A stretch of 64,000 nucleotides of DNA from Granulicatella elegans (GCF_020735385.1 NZ_CP085953.1:682001-746000), one strand, 5' to 3'. Shown: positions 38,093 through 47,581, numbered from the stretch's first letter. The notes: generated by a model not told the origin, from the sequence alone. A program made the numbers and translations.

Positions 38093-39118
38093 TTAAATTC
38101 CTTTATGATTAAAATGTTGAATGCTTTCTTGCCATTCATCTTCTGTTAGAGTTCTCATTGCTTCTCCTGGAAGAGAGGAAATAAGTTTTTCAGAAGCAAA
38201 ATATTGTTCGAAATGGTCACGGACTTTGTCTAAATCACTCGCCTTGCAAAGAACTTTTACATTCGGACCAGCATCCATTGTGTAATAAGCAGGAATTCCT
38301 AATACTTCACGTAAGTAAACGACTTGTTGCTGAGCAATCAGACTATCTGGTTCAAAATAACAAAACGGAGGTTGACTGGCTAGCATTGTCGCATGCATTT
38401 TCATTCCGTTAAATTCAGCAATTTCTCCCATTCGAGTAAAGTTTTTCTCTTGAATGGCTGTTTTAATCTTTTCTAAATCAGTTTTTGCACTTTCTACCCA
38501 TGCAGGATAGAACGGAGAAGTGGCAACTGTTTGCTCCATTCCAACACGGCTGGAGATTTTTTTAGCAGCACCATTGACAACGACGATGAGCATCCCAATA
38601 TCCCAAGAAGCATCGTCTATAGGAATCGCCATACTATCTTTGGAATTTGTTCCTTGATTCCATTCAACAAAGCCACCAAATAAACTTCTCGTAGAACTTC
38701 CACTTCCACGACGAGCATATGTCGATAATTCACTTCTTGATAAATTCCATCCCATTGCTTGATGCATCGCTCCTGCTAAAGCTGCAAAAGCTGAAGCAGA
38801 ACTTGCTAAACCAGCTGCAGTAGGAACAAAGTTATAACTTTCAATACGAGCAAATCGTGTTTCCTTAGCAGGAATACGGAATAAATCTAAAAATTTTGAA
38901 ATTTTATGTGTTTCTGCTTCTTGTTGCAAAACATGATTTAGATAAAATTCATCTTTTTCTAAAGTTTCATCTAAAGTGATTTTTGTATCGGTATAAAAAG
39001 CCTCTAATGTGAGGGATAAGCTACTATTCATTGGAAGGAATAATGTTTTATCCTTTTTCCCCCAATATTTAATAAGTGCAATATTTGTATGTGCACGTGC
39101 AATTCCTGTTGTTTTCAT
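38093..39118 (-). CDS. mvaD: Diphosphomevalonate decarboxylase
   Basis: A 341-residue GHMP-family enzyme producing isopentenyl diphosphate from mevalonate diphosphate. The start ARAHTNIALIKYWGK, the phosphate loop AAGLASSASAFAAL and the late YTMDAGPNVKVL with its catalytic Asp are typical. Located between the two kinases, as in streptococci and enterococci. Confidence 0.96.
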   Translation of the reverse strand: MKTTGIARAHTNIALIKYWGKKDKTLFLPMNSSLSLTLEAFYTDTKITLDETLEKDEFYLNHVLQQEAETHKISKFLDLFRIPAKETRFARIESYNFVPTAAGLASSASAFAALAGAMHQAMGWNLSRSELSTYARRGSGSSTRSLFGGFVEWNQGTNSKDSMAIPIDDASWDIGMLIVVVNGAAKKISSRVGMEQTVATSPFYPAWVESAKTDLEKIKTAIQEKNFTRMGEIAEFNGMKMHATMLASQPPFCYFEPDSLIAQQQVVYLREVLGIPAYYTMDAGPNVKVLCKASDLDKVRDHFEQYFASEKLISSLPGEAMRTLTEDEWQESIQHFNHKGI

Positions 39119-39130
39119 ATAAGCTCCTTT

Positions 39131-40159
39131 TTATTCATTGGAAAATGAATGTGTCCATGTTTGTATCGCTCCTGCTTGTTGTAAAGCTGCAGCAATTTTT
39201 TGTGCGTCTGCAAGATTTGCTGCAAGAGCAATCATACACCCACCAAGTCCGCCACCTGTCATTTTGGCGCCAATCGCTCCATTTTCAAGAGCCGTTTGAA
39301 CAAGATGGTCTAATGTTTCGTTTGATACTTCTAATTGTTGGAGAAGTGCATGGTTTTGAGTCAGAAGACTTCCTAATGTCTGCACGTCTCCTTTTGATAG
39401 ACAATCTTTAGCAGTGTGTACTAATGATCCAATTTTTTCAATGATATTTTGAGTAGAAATGGGTTTTTGTTGGATTTTTTTTTGTACGGTTTGAACAGCT
39501 TTTAGAGTTTGTCCTGTAATGCCTGTATCTGCCACGACTAAACTTCCTTTTAGTTGAATCGACAGCGGTTGTAAAGCTTCTCCTTTTATAAAAAATACGG
39601 CTTCTTTTCCACTAGTTGTTGCTGTATCAATACCGCTTGGATTTCCATGAGCGATTTTTTCAGAAGCTTGTACAATTTCAAATAATAATGGATCGCTTAA
39701 AGGAACATTGTAATAATCAAATAATCCTCTCACTACTGCTACTGAAACAGCAGCACTAGATCCCATGCCGCGTTCTGCAGGAATCGAAGAAGTAATTGTA
39801 ATCTCAATAGAAGGTGCTTGTACGAAGGAAGCCTTGCCTTTTTCTACTTTTCCATTATTCCAATACGAATGAGTAGTAGGTGTAATTCTTAATTCAGGAC
39901 GAAGTTGTTCAATTTGATTCAATGCTTCATGGATGGTAAACTTTAAACTTTTTAATATTTCCGGCATTTCATAAGCTAATCCACTATAAAAGTCGCAATG
40001 AATGCTTAGCGGATGAGAGCTTGGTTGAATTTTTGCTTGAACTGATACACCGGAAAAAGGAATGGCAATCGCAGGTTGATGATGGACGACTGCATGTTCC
40101 CCCATTAAAATGACTTTTCCAGTAGATTGTCCCATACCGGAAGCTGTTGTATATTCCAT
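39131..40159 (-). CDS. mvaK1: Mevalonate kinase
   Basis: A 342-residue GHMP kinase phosphorylating mevalonate. Seen: GKVILMGEHAVVH near the start, the loop PAERGMGSSAAVSVAV, and AKMTGGGLGGCMIAL near the end. It is the first gene of the operon and its start has GAAGGAG upstream. The 168-base gap to coaA holds divergent promoters; TATGAT on the minus strand near 40190 is a likely -10. Confidence 0.95.
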   Translation of the reverse strand: MEYTTASGMGQSTGKVILMGEHAVVHHQPAIAIPFSGVSVQAKIQPSSHPLSIHCDFYSGLAYEMPEILKSLKFTIHEALNQIEQLRPELRITPTTHSYWNNGKVEKGKASFVQAPSIEITITSSIPAERGMGSSAAVSVAVVRGLFDYYNVPLSDPLLFEIVQASEKIAHGNPSGIDTATTSGKEAVFFIKGEALQPLSIQLKGSLVVADTGITGQTLKAVQTVQKKIQQKPISTQNIIEKIGSLVHTAKDCLSKGDVQTLGSLLTQNHALLQQLEVSNETLDHLVQTALENGAIGAKMTGGGLGGCMIALAANLADAQKIAAALQQAGAIQTWTHSFSNE

Positions 40160-40327
40160 GATAAAACTCCTTCATAATTTCTCTTATTTATCATACTAAA
40201 AACCACTAAAGGTGTAAACGAACAAGCGAGGATTTAACGGAAATTTAAAGACCCAATCGTTAGTCATCCTAAAAAAACTATGGTAAAATACGCTAGAAAA
40301 GGAATTCAACAAAAGGAGAGAATCGTT

Positions 40328-41251
40328 GTGACAGACACATCGACGTATTATCATATTAGCCGAGATGAATGGAAACAATACCAAAACGCTCATCACTTGG
40401 CATTAACATTACATGAATTAGAACATTTAACATCATTGAATGATAGAATTTCGTTAATTGATGTACAAGAAGTATATGCACCTTTATTAGATTACTTTGA
40501 TATCTATTATCAAAAACATGGGCAAATTCATGAACAAGAACAATGTTTTTTAAAACAACCGAAGAAGAAAGTTCCGTTTATTATTGGAGTTTCAGGAAGT
40601 GTGGCAGTTGGGAAAAGTACAACGGCTCGTTTAATGCAAACAATGCTCCAACAAAAATATCCAGAATTAACCATTGAGCTGATGACAACGGATGGATTTT
40701 TATGGCCTACAAAGGATTTGGTGGAAAAAGGGATTTTACACCGAAAAGGATTCCCTGAAAGTTATGATATGGAATCATTAGTGAATTTCTTACTGGATAT
40801 TAAAACAGGAGAAGAAGCTGTTGAAGCACCTGTTTATTCTCATGAAATTTACGACATTATTCCAAATGAAAAACAAGTTATCTATCCACCTGATATTTTA
40901 ATTGTGGAAGGAATTAATGTATTACAATTACCACCAAATCGAGAAATTTACGTAAGTGATTTCTTTGACTGGTCGATTTATGTTGATGCAGAAGAACATC
41001 TGATTGAAAAATGGTATTTAGAACGTTTTGAATTATTAATGGAACGAGCAAAAACTCAACCTGATAATTTTTATTACCAATTTGCGATTGGAGATCGAGA
41101 AGAAGCGATTGCTATGGCAAAAGATGTGTGGAAAAAAACCAATTTGAAAAATCTAAAAGAATACATCTTACCAACAAAAAGGCGTGCAGACTTCATTTTG
41201 CATAAAACATACGGACATCATATTGATTATGTCCAAGTGAAGAAATACTAA
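40328..41251 (+). CDS. coaA: Type I pantothenate kinase
   Basis: A 307-residue CoaA enzyme doing the first step of coenzyme A synthesis. The Walker A loop GSVAVGKSTTARL, the TTDGFLWP substrate region, KGFPESYD and IVEGINVLQ are all present. The GTG at 40328 has AAAGGAGAG at the right distance; the ATG at 40280 gives 16 extra residues without a ribosome site. TAAAAT at 40284-40289 with TTAGTC at 40260 is a plausible promoter, which would rule out the longer start. Confidence 0.95.
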   Translation: MTDTSTYYHISRDEWKQYQNAHHLALTLHELEHLTSLNDRISLIDVQEVYAPLLDYFDIYYQKHGQIHEQEQCFLKQPKKKVPFIIGVSGSVAVGKSTTARLMQTMLQQKYPELTIELMTTDGFLWPTKDLVEKGILHRKGFPESYDMESLVNFLLDIKTGEEAVEAPVYSHEIYDIIPNEKQVIYPPDILIVEGINVLQLPPNREIYVSDFFDWSIYVDAEEHLIEKWYLERFELLMERAKTQPDNFYYQFAIGDREEAIAMAKDVWKKTNLKNLKEYILPTKRRADFILHKTYGHHIDYVQVKKY

Positions 41252-41262
41252 ATAATGGAAGA

Positions 41263-41299
41263 AGAACTCACAGTATGAATGTCGCTGTGGGTTCTTTTT
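41263..41299 (+). terminator. Terminator of coaA
   Basis: AGAACTCACAG pairs with CTGTGGGTTCT and is followed by TTTTT, 12 bases after the stop. Confidence 0.88.
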
Positions 41300-41343
41300 T
41301 GGAATTGAAAGGAGTATACAAGAAAAATGAGAAAATTTAATAA

Positions 41344-41356
41344 AAATCCGAACGAA
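41344..41356 (+). promoter_or_regulatory. Possible PurR box upstream of guaA
   Basis: AAATCCGAACGAA carries the CCGAAC core of the lactococcal/streptococcal PurBox (AWWWCCGAACWWT), with mismatches in the 3' flank. It sits about 40 bases upstream of a TACAAT -10 (41395-41400) for guaA, a purine synthesis gene. Moderate support only. Confidence 0.42.
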
Positions 41357-41428
41357 TTTTATAAATATTTAAGGTGATTTTCGTGATTTTCTGATACAAT
41401 ATAGGTAATAAGACTAAGGAGGCTTTTT

Positions 41429-42982
41429 ATGTCAACAAGAACCACTTCGTTAGAAAAAATTATTGTATTAGATTTTGGAAGTCAGTATAACCAACTGATT
41501 ACACGTCGTATTCGTGAATTTGGAGTATTCAGTGAGTTACTTCATAATGATATTACAGCGGAAGAAATCAAAAAACATGGAAATGTAAAAGGGATTATTT
41601 TCTCTGGAGGACCTCATAGTGTTTATGAATCAGGTGCTTTTACAGTAGATCCTGCTATTTTTGAATTAGGAATTCCGGTATTAGGAATCTGTTATGGAAT
41701 GCAGCTGACAACTCATTTATTTGGAGGAACTGTTGAATCTTCAACGACAAGAGAATATGGCCCTGCTAAAGTAGAAGTATTTAATACAGATTCAGGAATT
41801 TTCCAAGGATTATCTACTTCAGAAGAAGTCTTAATGAGCCATGGTGACAGAATTACAGCTATTCCTGAAGGTTTCACTGTAACAGCTTCGAATGACCATA
41901 CACCATTTGCAGCATTTGAAAACCCAGAACGGAATATTTATGGCGTACAATTCCATCCAGAAGTACGTCACAGTATTCATGGAAATGATATGTTGAAAAA
42001 CTTCGTGTTCAATATTTGTGGTGCTACAGGTGATTGGACGATGGCAAACTTCATCGAGATGGAAATTGAAAAAATCCGCGAAAAAGTTGGTAATAAAAAA
42101 GTATTATTGGGGTTATCAGGCGGGGTTGACTCAAGCGTTGTAGGTGTTCTATTACAAAAAGCTATCGGCGACCAATTAACGTGTATTTTTGTAGACCATG
42201 GTTTACTTAGAAAAGACGAAGGCGACCAAGTAATGGAAAGCTTATCTGGAAAATTCGGCTTAAATATTATCCGAGTGAATGCCCAAGATCGTTTTTTATC
42301 AAAATTAAAAGGTGTTAGTGATCCAGAACAAAAACGTAAAATTATTGGAAATGAATTTGTTTATGTATTCGATGATGAAGCCGCAAAATTAACGGATGTG
42401 GATTTCTTAGCACAAGGAACTTTATATACAGATATTATCGAATCAGGAACAAAAACAGCTCAAACAATTAAGTCTCACCACAATGTGGGAGGACTACCAG
42501 AGGATATGCAGTTTGAATTAATTGAACCACTGAATACATTATTCAAAGACGAAGTTCGTGCCTTAGGAACAGCGTTAGGCATGCCAGATTCAATCGTATG
42601 GCGCCAACCATTCCCAGGACCAGGATTAGGTATTCGTGTACTAGGAGAAGTAACTGAAGAAAAACTAGAAATCGTACGAGAAAGTGATGCAATCTTAAGA
42701 GAAGAAATTGCCAAAAACGGACTTGAAAGAGATGTATGGCAATACTTCACCGTTTTACCAGGAATTCGCAGTGTCGGAGTAATGGGAGACGGAAGAACCT
42801 ATGATTACACAATCGGCATTCGTGCAGTGACAAGTATCGATGGTATGACAAGTGACTTCGCCCGCATCCCATGGGAAGTCTTACAAACCATCAGTGCAAG
42901 AATTGTTAACGAAGTCGGACATGTGAATCGAGTGGTGTATGACATTACAAGTAAACCACCTGCTACGATTGAATGGGAATAG
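41429..42982 (+). CDS. guaA: GMP synthase (glutamine-hydrolysing)
   Basis: A 517-residue two-domain enzyme converting XMP to GMP. The class I amidotransferase domain has Cys88 in GICYGMQL and His176/Glu178 in QFHPEVRH. The ATP pyrophosphatase loop LSGGVDSSV is at about 229-237. The C-terminus PPATIEWE is complete. Its 3' end is a known entry point for genomic islands, and a mobile element starts immediately downstream here. Confidence 0.97.
   Translation: MSTRTTSLEKIIVLDFGSQYNQLITRRIREFGVFSELLHNDITAEEIKKHGNVKGIIFSGGPHSVYESGAFTVDPAIFELGIPVLGICYGMQLTTHLFGGTVESSTTREYGPAKVEVFNTDSGIFQGLSTSEEVLMSHGDRITAIPEGFTVTASNDHTPFAAFENPERNIYGVQFHPEVRHSIHGNDMLKNFVFNICGATGDWTMANFIEMEIEKIREKVGNKKVLLGLSGGVDSSVVGVLLQKAIGDQLTCIFVDHGLLRKDEGDQVMESLSGKFGLNIIRVNAQDRFLSKLKGVSDPEQKRKIIGNEFVYVFDDEAAKLTDVDFLAQGTLYTDIIESGTKTAQTIKSHHNVGGLPEDMQFELIEPLNTLFKDEVRALGTALGMPDSIVWRQPFPGPGLGIRVLGEVTEEKLEIVRESDAILREEIAKNGLERDVWQYFTVLPGIRSVGVMGDGRTYDYTIGIRAVTSIDGMTSDFARIPWEVLQTISARIVNEVGHVNRVVYDITSKPPATIEWE
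42971..42982 (+). other. Putative left attachment site (attL) at the guaA 3' end
   Basis: GAATGGGAATAG forms the last four guaA codons. Islands that use guaA recreate this end on insertion. Integrase, xis and repressor genes lie within 2.5 kb. An inverted repeat CAGTTACAG/CTGTAACTG (43015-43043) just inside could bind recombinase. The matching attR is not in the window. Confidence 0.5.
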
Positions 42983-43118
42983 TAGCAAAAAAACAAAAAA
43001 CCTTGTAAAATCAACAGTTACAGAAGATGAAAAACTGTAACTGGGATTAAAATGGGAACATTTGTTAAAAAGAATAAATTGAATAATAGTTCCAAGTGGT
43101 TTACATTTGGACAAAAAA

Positions 43119-43150
43119 TAAGACCGTAGTTTCAAGCTATGGTCTTTATT
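43119..43150. terminator. Bidirectional terminator between guaA and the element's first gene
   Basis: AAGACCGTAG pairs with CTATGGTCTT (one G-U) with A-rich left and T-rich right flanks, adjacent to the stop of the minus-strand gene at 43152. Confidence 0.7.
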
Positions 43151-43151
43151 T

Positions 43152-43439
43152 TTATCCAATATGAACATTCCTTTTAAATTCTATATGTTTTTCGTTACAG
43201 AAATCTTCAAATTTATTGGAGTCGAAATTTTTATCAAACTCATCAATTAAGTATTTTTCAATATTATCTTTTTTAGATATGCCGAGAGCATCAAGCAATA
43301 ATTTAAAATTATTTTTGTCTAAATAATACATAACTTCATAGTCAGCTCCATCAAAAATTTCTACATCATAATCCTCGTACCCAATCTCGGCTGATTCATC
43401 AGAATTGAGTGTAAATAATAATCCACTAGTGTTTAACAT
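43152..43439 (-). CDS. Small acidic protein of unknown function
   Basis: A 95-residue acidic soluble protein that I do not recognise. It contains EDYDVEIFDGADYEVMYYLD and a helical second half. It lies nine bases after the repressor gene on the same strand and is probably cotranscribed with it, near the left edge of the mobile element, so a role in the repressor circuit or in element maintenance is possible. Confidence 0.55.
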   Translation of the reverse strand: MLNTSGLLFTLNSDESAEIGYEDYDVEIFDGADYEVMYYLDKNNFKLLLDALGISKKDNIEKYLIDEFDKNFDSNKFEDFCNEKHIEFKRNVHIG

Positions 43440-43448
43440 AATTACCTC

Positions 43449-43880
43449 TTATTTTAAAAATCTTGATTTTTTAGGGTAAGATAACTTCCAATCTTCAAAT
43501 TCCTCGTCTGTTATCTCATCGTTGTAATGCTTTTTTCTCATCTCATTCCATTCTATAAGAAAATTATTGAAGTCTACATCATTTGATAAAAGTCCAGTGA
43601 TCTCTCCATCGCCTGCCAACGGTCTAAACTTCATGTCTTTTTCATAATCAAATATTATATGCATTATTTCAAAAATAGAATTAGGTTCATGATTAATTAA
43701 TGCTGATATGTCACAATCAAGTGCTTCAGATATTTTTTGTAATTGTTCTTTACTTGGAGATCTATTTCCAAGCTCGTAATTTCTTATAGCAGCATCTGTC
43801 AAACCAGACTTAATGGCAAGTTCTTTTTGAGTTAAGTTTCGTATAAGTCTTAACTTTTTTAATTTTTCTCCAGAAATCAA
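43449..43880 (-). CDS. XRE/Cro-family repressor of the mobile element
   Basis: A 143-residue regulator. Residues 5-62 form an HTH_3 domain (LRLIRNLTQKELAIKSGLTDAAIRNYE). The C-terminal ~80 residues are acidic and specific to such element repressors. It is divergent from xis and int, the layout of immunity repressors. The intergenic region carries repeated GAACA/TGTTC half-sites overlapping a strong promoter, the likely operators. No LexA-like protease domain is seen, so induction would need another route. Confidence 0.8.
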   Translation of the reverse strand: MISGEKLKKLRLIRNLTQKELAIKSGLTDAAIRNYELGNRSPSKEQLQKISEALDCDISALINHEPNSIFEIMHIIFDYEKDMKFRPLAGDGEITGLLSNDVDFNNFLIEWNEMRKKHYNDEITDEEFEDWKLSYPKKSRFLK

Positions 43881-44010
43881 ACTAACTCCTCCTTATTTCA
43901 CAATAACTATAAATATTTTATCACAAAACGAATAAAAGCTCAACAAAACTGTTCTGTTGTAAATATTTGCAAGTATCTGAATATTATAGAAAAAAATAAA
44001 TAGAAAAAAC

Positions 44011-44066
44011 TTGACAGAACAAATATGAACTGTTATTATATATACATACCGTTCGATATTGAACGG
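44011..44066 (+). promoter_or_regulatory. Promoter and operators for xis-int
   Basis: A consensus promoter TTGACA (44011-44016), 17 bases, TATTAT (44034-44039). AGAACA and GAACTGTT half-sites lie inside the promoter, and AACTGTTCTGTT occurs again near 43949-43960. A perfect inverted repeat CCGTTC-GATATT-GAACGG covers 44049-44066, near the expected transcription start. The repressor at 43449 is the expected ligand. Confidence 0.65.
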
Positions 44067-44141
44067 AAATTGTAAGACATATAAATTAATGCTCGCCCTT
44101 TTTAGGATGTAGAACCTTACAAACTATAAAAGGAGGACATT

Positions 44142-44336
44142 ATGAAAGGTATTTTTATGAATGCAAAAGATGTACAAGAATTTCTTGATGTAAGTAGGAC
44201 AACAGCATATCAGATAATAAACGATATGAATCAAGATCTACTTAAATTAGGTTATCGTGTGCAAAGAGGAAAGGTAAATAGAGAATACTTTATGGAAAAG
44301 TATTGCTATAAACCAACAAATACAAAGGAGGTTTAA
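44142..44336 (+). CDS. xis: Excisionase-like DNA-binding protein
   Basis: A 64-residue helix-turn-helix protein (NAKDVQEFLDVSRTTAYQIIND) of the type encoded directly before tyrosine integrases in Firmicute elements. It would bend attachment-site DNA and favour excision. AAGGAGG precedes the ATG at 44142; a second ATG at 44157 is possible. One base separates it from int. Confidence 0.75.
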   Translation: MKGIFMNAKDVQEFLDVSRTTAYQIINDMNQDLLKLGYRVQRGKVNREYFMEKYCYKPTNTKEV

Positions 44337-44337
44337 A

Positions 44338-45462
44338 GTGCCAGCATACAGAGATGAAAGTGGAAATAAAACTTGGTATTGCAGGTTTTATTATACCAAC
44401 TGGAAAGGAGAAAAATTAACTAAGAAAAAACGCGGATTTTTAACAAAAAAAGAAGCATTAAAATGGGAAAAAGAATTTTTAAATCAACATTCTGAATCAA
44501 TTGAGATGAGCTTTAGGGAGTTTTTTGAACTTTACAAGAGGGATAGAAAACCAAGAATAAGAGAAAATACTTGGAGGACAAAAGAATCAATTGTAAATCA
44601 AAAAATACTTCCCTATATTGGTGATTTAATGCTTAATGAGATTAATAATGTAACCATCATTCAATGGCAAAATGAGCTTATGAAGATTAAGGATAAGAAT
44701 GGAAAAAACTACTCTCCTACTTATTTGAGAACTATTCATGCCCAGTTATCCAGTATCTTAAATCATGCTTGTAGGTACTACAATTTAAAAACTAATGTTG
44801 CTCGTGATGTTGGTTCTATGGGTGAAAAAGAAGCTGACGAAATGCTATTTTGGACTCAAGATGAATATGAAAGATTTATAGAAGCTATTAAAGATAAACC
44901 TGAGTCATTCTATGCTTTTGAACTTTTGTATTGGTGTGGTCTTAGAATGGGAGAATTATTAGCTTTAACACAAGAGAAATTTGATTTTGAAAGGCATACA
45001 TTAAAAATTGATGAATCTTTACAAAGGATTGATGGGAAAAATGTAATAACAGCCCCTAAGACTAAAAAAAGCATTAGGACAATAGTTATGCCTGAATTTT
45101 TAACGGATGAGATTAAAGAGTATATAGACAGCTTTTATAAGTTAAAACCAAAAGACTTAATATTTAATTTTTCTAAGAGCTACCTCCACCATGAAATGGA
45201 TAGGGGATCTAAGAAATCCCAAGTGAAGAGAATTAGAATACATGATTTAAGGCATTCTCATGTTTCACTCTTAATTGAACTAGGATTTTCTGCAACTGCA
45301 ATAGCTGATAGGGTTGGACACGAATCGATTGATATCACCTATAGATACGCTCATCTCTTCCCTAGTAAGCAAAAAGAAATGGCTCTGTCTTTAACGCAAG
45401 TAAGAAATAATAAGGCAAATGATTGGAAAGATTTATTAGAAGAGGATGATAAAGATGTTTAG
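44338..45462 (+). CDS. int: Tyrosine recombinase/integrase of the element
   Basis: A 374-residue phage/Tn916-type integrase, starting with GTG. The N-terminal arm-binding domain (residues ~8-55) is followed by a SAM-like core-binding domain. Catalytic residues are Arg in YWCGLRMGELLAL, HDLRHSH (His, Arg) and the GHESIDITYRYAHL region with its Tyr nucleophile. It lies near guaA reading inward, and should catalyse integration at the guaA 3' end. Intact. Confidence 0.92.
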   Translation: MPAYRDESGNKTWYCRFYYTNWKGEKLTKKKRGFLTKKEALKWEKEFLNQHSESIEMSFREFFELYKRDRKPRIRENTWRTKESIVNQKILPYIGDLMLNEINNVTIIQWQNELMKIKDKNGKNYSPTYLRTIHAQLSSILNHACRYYNLKTNVARDVGSMGEKEADEMLFWTQDEYERFIEAIKDKPESFYAFELLYWCGLRMGELLALTQEKFDFERHTLKIDESLQRIDGKNVITAPKTKKSIRTIVMPEFLTDEIKEYIDSFYKLKPKDLIFNFSKSYLHHEMDRGSKKSQVKRIRIHDLRHSHVSLLIELGFSATAIADRVGHESIDITYRYAHLFPSKQKEMALSLTQVRNNKANDWKDLLEEDDKDV

Positions 45463-45817
45463 AAGACATTCATTAGATGAAATTTCTAAAAAAACGAGAA
45501 ATAAAGACAAAAATAGAAAAAGAAATCGAATTTTAAACTTTAGAGTATCTGAAGAAGAATATGATCTAATAAACAAAAAGATAGAAATAAGTGGACTTAA
45601 AAAACAAGATTATTTTCTACAAATGTTATTAAATCATGAAGTTAAGTTAGTAAGTGATTACAGACTTTCTGATAATATAGCCAAGGAAATATTTCAACTA
45701 GCAAAAGCTATTAAAAAGTTTGGAAAACTAGATGACGATGAAGCTGATATTTTAATCTATATTTTAGAAATATATGAAAAAATCAAAAAAGAAAAAAGCC
45801 CCTACTACAAAGAGTAA
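45455..45817 (+). CDS. MobC/ribbon-helix-helix-like mobilisation accessory protein
   Basis: A 120-residue basic protein. The start NRILNFRVSEEEYDLINKKI and the following GLKKQDYFLQMLL resemble the ribbon-helix-helix region of plasmid mobilisation proteins (MobC-type), with an acidic helical C-terminus. The start at 45455 overlaps the integrase stop by eight bases; an ATG at 45446 is an alternative. A second, different MobC-like gene exists at 49336. Confidence 0.6.
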   Translation: MFRRHSLDEISKKTRNKDKNRKRNRILNFRVSEEEYDLINKKIEISGLKKQDYFLQMLLNHEVKLVSDYRLSDNIAKEIFQLAKAIKKFGKLDDDEADILIYILEIYEKIKKEKSPYYKE

Positions 45818-45825
45818 AGGCATAC

Positions 45826-45873
45826 ACTCCTGTGAGAAGTGTTCTCTAGACAAGTTCATTTTACCACAGGAGT
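45826..45873 (+). other. RNA hairpin between mobilisation and VapE genes
   Basis: ACTCCTGTG and CACAGGAGT form a 9-bp stem around a 30-base loop that holds AGA-AGTGTT-CTCT. It is followed by CTTATTT. It could be a weak terminator or attenuator; the right arm contains CAGGAGT, so the stem could also hide ribosome-site-like sequence. Confidence 0.5.
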
Positions 45874-45900
45874 CTTATTTATACCAGACAGGAGGATAAA

Positions 45901-45978
45901 ATGGAGAATAAATATAAAGCAATAAAGAGATTAGATGGTTGTAAAAAGAAGAGGAGTAAGGCTTATGACAGATATTAA
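45901..45978 (+). CDS. Small basic 25-residue ORF overlapping vapE
   Basis: MENKYKAIKRLDGCKKKRSK and five more residues, starting from an ATG with a strong CAGGAGG five bases upstream. It ends inside the start of the VapE-type gene (45965), so its translation would couple to that gene. Highly basic. It is either a leader peptide or a small nucleic-acid-binding protein. Confidence 0.45.
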   Translation: MENKYKAIKRLDGCKKKRSKAYDRY

Positions 45979-47416
45979 ATTAAAATTCCCAGAAATAGAT
46001 CAGACTTACGCCTTTTTAGACTTACAAACTACGGATAAGGGGACGGTTAGACAAATTACTGGAAATATTGTAACAGCTATTTTAAATCCCAAATATTGTC
46101 AAAACCAAAAAATCATTGATGGACAAATATTCTTTGATAAATTTACCAATGAAATAAAATTCCAGGGGAAAATTATCGGAGAAAGAAATATAAAGGAAAA
46201 TCAAATACGACTTTGGGATGATTCTTTAAATAATAGACTAGGCTTAGAGATAGAAAAACATTTTGGAATTAATTATAACGCCAATAAAATGTGGGAAGCT
46301 ATTCGTTTTGTAGCTCATCAATACGAAGTGAGTCCGCCAAAGCAATATCTTCAAAATTTAAAATGGAATGGAGATAAAAATGCCATTAGAAAACTTTTAC
46401 CAAGGTATTTGGGAGCGGATGATACAGATCTTAATAATTGGATAATGGAACATATGATATTGGGTATGATAAAAAGAATTTTCAATCCAGGTTCTAAGTT
46501 TGATGAGATGATTGTTTTAGTTGGTGGGCAAGGTATAGGCAAATCTACTTTTGCAAGATACTTGTCCATAACAGATGATTGGTTTTGTACAATAGAAAAC
46601 ATTCAAGGCAAGGATGCTGTCATGAACCTTATGGGAAAAACTGTTGTTGAGATCGAAGAATTTGTTGCTTTAAGAAATGCAAAATCGGCTAATGAAGCTA
46701 AATCTTTTTTATCAAAATTAAGTGATAGGATAAGAATACCCTACGAAAAATATGCAACAGATGTGCCTAGAACTTGTATCTTTATAGGTACATTAAACGA
46801 AAGAACTTTTCTTAATGATCATACTGGAGAACGAAGATATTTACCTGTTGAATGTAACCCGAATAAAAGAATAAGGACTATATATCCTGATAAAAATAAT
46901 AAAGAAAAACTTTCAGACAAAGAATATATATCTAGTATAAGAGAAGATTTTAATCAGGCTCTAGCCTTGGGATATGAAATCTTTAAAAACAAGACTCATG
47001 CATGGACTATACCAAAAAATCTATTAGAAGACTTGTATAAGGAGCAAGAAAAGTTTAAATATCTAAACCCAGATGTGGAAGACATTAGGTATTTCTTAGA
47101 AGAATATAAGCCAAAGAGTGCAGATCCTAATATAACTTGTTTCAAAGAACTAACCATGCAAGGCTACCAAATAAAATCAAAATCTTTTTCAGAGATTATG
47201 GATAATTATTTCCAAGAATGGATTCCAGTTAGGTCATCAAAGACCCAGAGAATATCACCAAGTGGAGTCTCAATTCCAGTAAAACTATATTATGAAAAGA
47301 AAGAAGAAAATGAAACTGATTTTATAGAAGTTGATAAGAAGTTTTTGCCAGAAGAATGGCAAAAAGAAAATCAATTAGAAATAGATACAGCAAATCAAGT
47401 AAAGATACAAATGTAA
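45965..47416 (+). CDS. VapE/primase-helicase type ATPase
   Basis: A 483-residue virulence-associated E family protein. The Walker A loop GGQGIGKSTFAR, an acidic Walker B stretch VVEIEEFVAL, and an arginine-containing FIGTLNERTFLNDHTGERRYLPVE are typical of D5/VapE P-loop ATPases that support replication of phage-like islands and integrative elements. The ATG at 45965 has AGGAG eight bases upstream and is preferred over an in-frame ATG at 45935. The downstream DNA is interrupted by an IS150-like element before the second mob pair. Confidence 0.82.
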   Translation: MTDIKLKFPEIDQTYAFLDLQTTDKGTVRQITGNIVTAILNPKYCQNQKIIDGQIFFDKFTNEIKFQGKIIGERNIKENQIRLWDDSLNNRLGLEIEKHFGINYNANKMWEAIRFVAHQYEVSPPKQYLQNLKWNGDKNAIRKLLPRYLGADDTDLNNWIMEHMILGMIKRIFNPGSKFDEMIVLVGGQGIGKSTFARYLSITDDWFCTIENIQGKDAVMNLMGKTVVEIEEFVALRNAKSANEAKSFLSKLSDRIRIPYEKYATDVPRTCIFIGTLNERTFLNDHTGERRYLPVECNPNKRIRTIYPDKNNKEKLSDKEYISSIREDFNQALALGYEIFKNKTHAWTIPKNLLEDLYKEQEKFKYLNPDVEDIRYFLEEYKPKSADPNITCFKELTMQGYQIKSKSFSEIMDNYFQEWIPVRSSKTQRISPSGVSIPVKLYYEKKEENETDFIEVDKKFLPEEWQKENQLEIDTANQVKIQM

Positions 47417-47581
47417 CTTTGTAACCTGTAACCCATCGTTATAAATCTTCTTAAATTAGGATTACATAAATTAATGGCTTGATAATAAAGGGTTGACACA
47501 GACTCTTAAAACAAGCTCACCTAATTTGTACTGCACCCCAAAAGTTAGACATGAAAAATCTAACTTTTGGGGTGTTTTTTA

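Noticed and set aside
42475-42750. Minus-strand frames opposite guaA
   Set aside because: They are shadows of a fully intact conserved gene with no ribosome sites.
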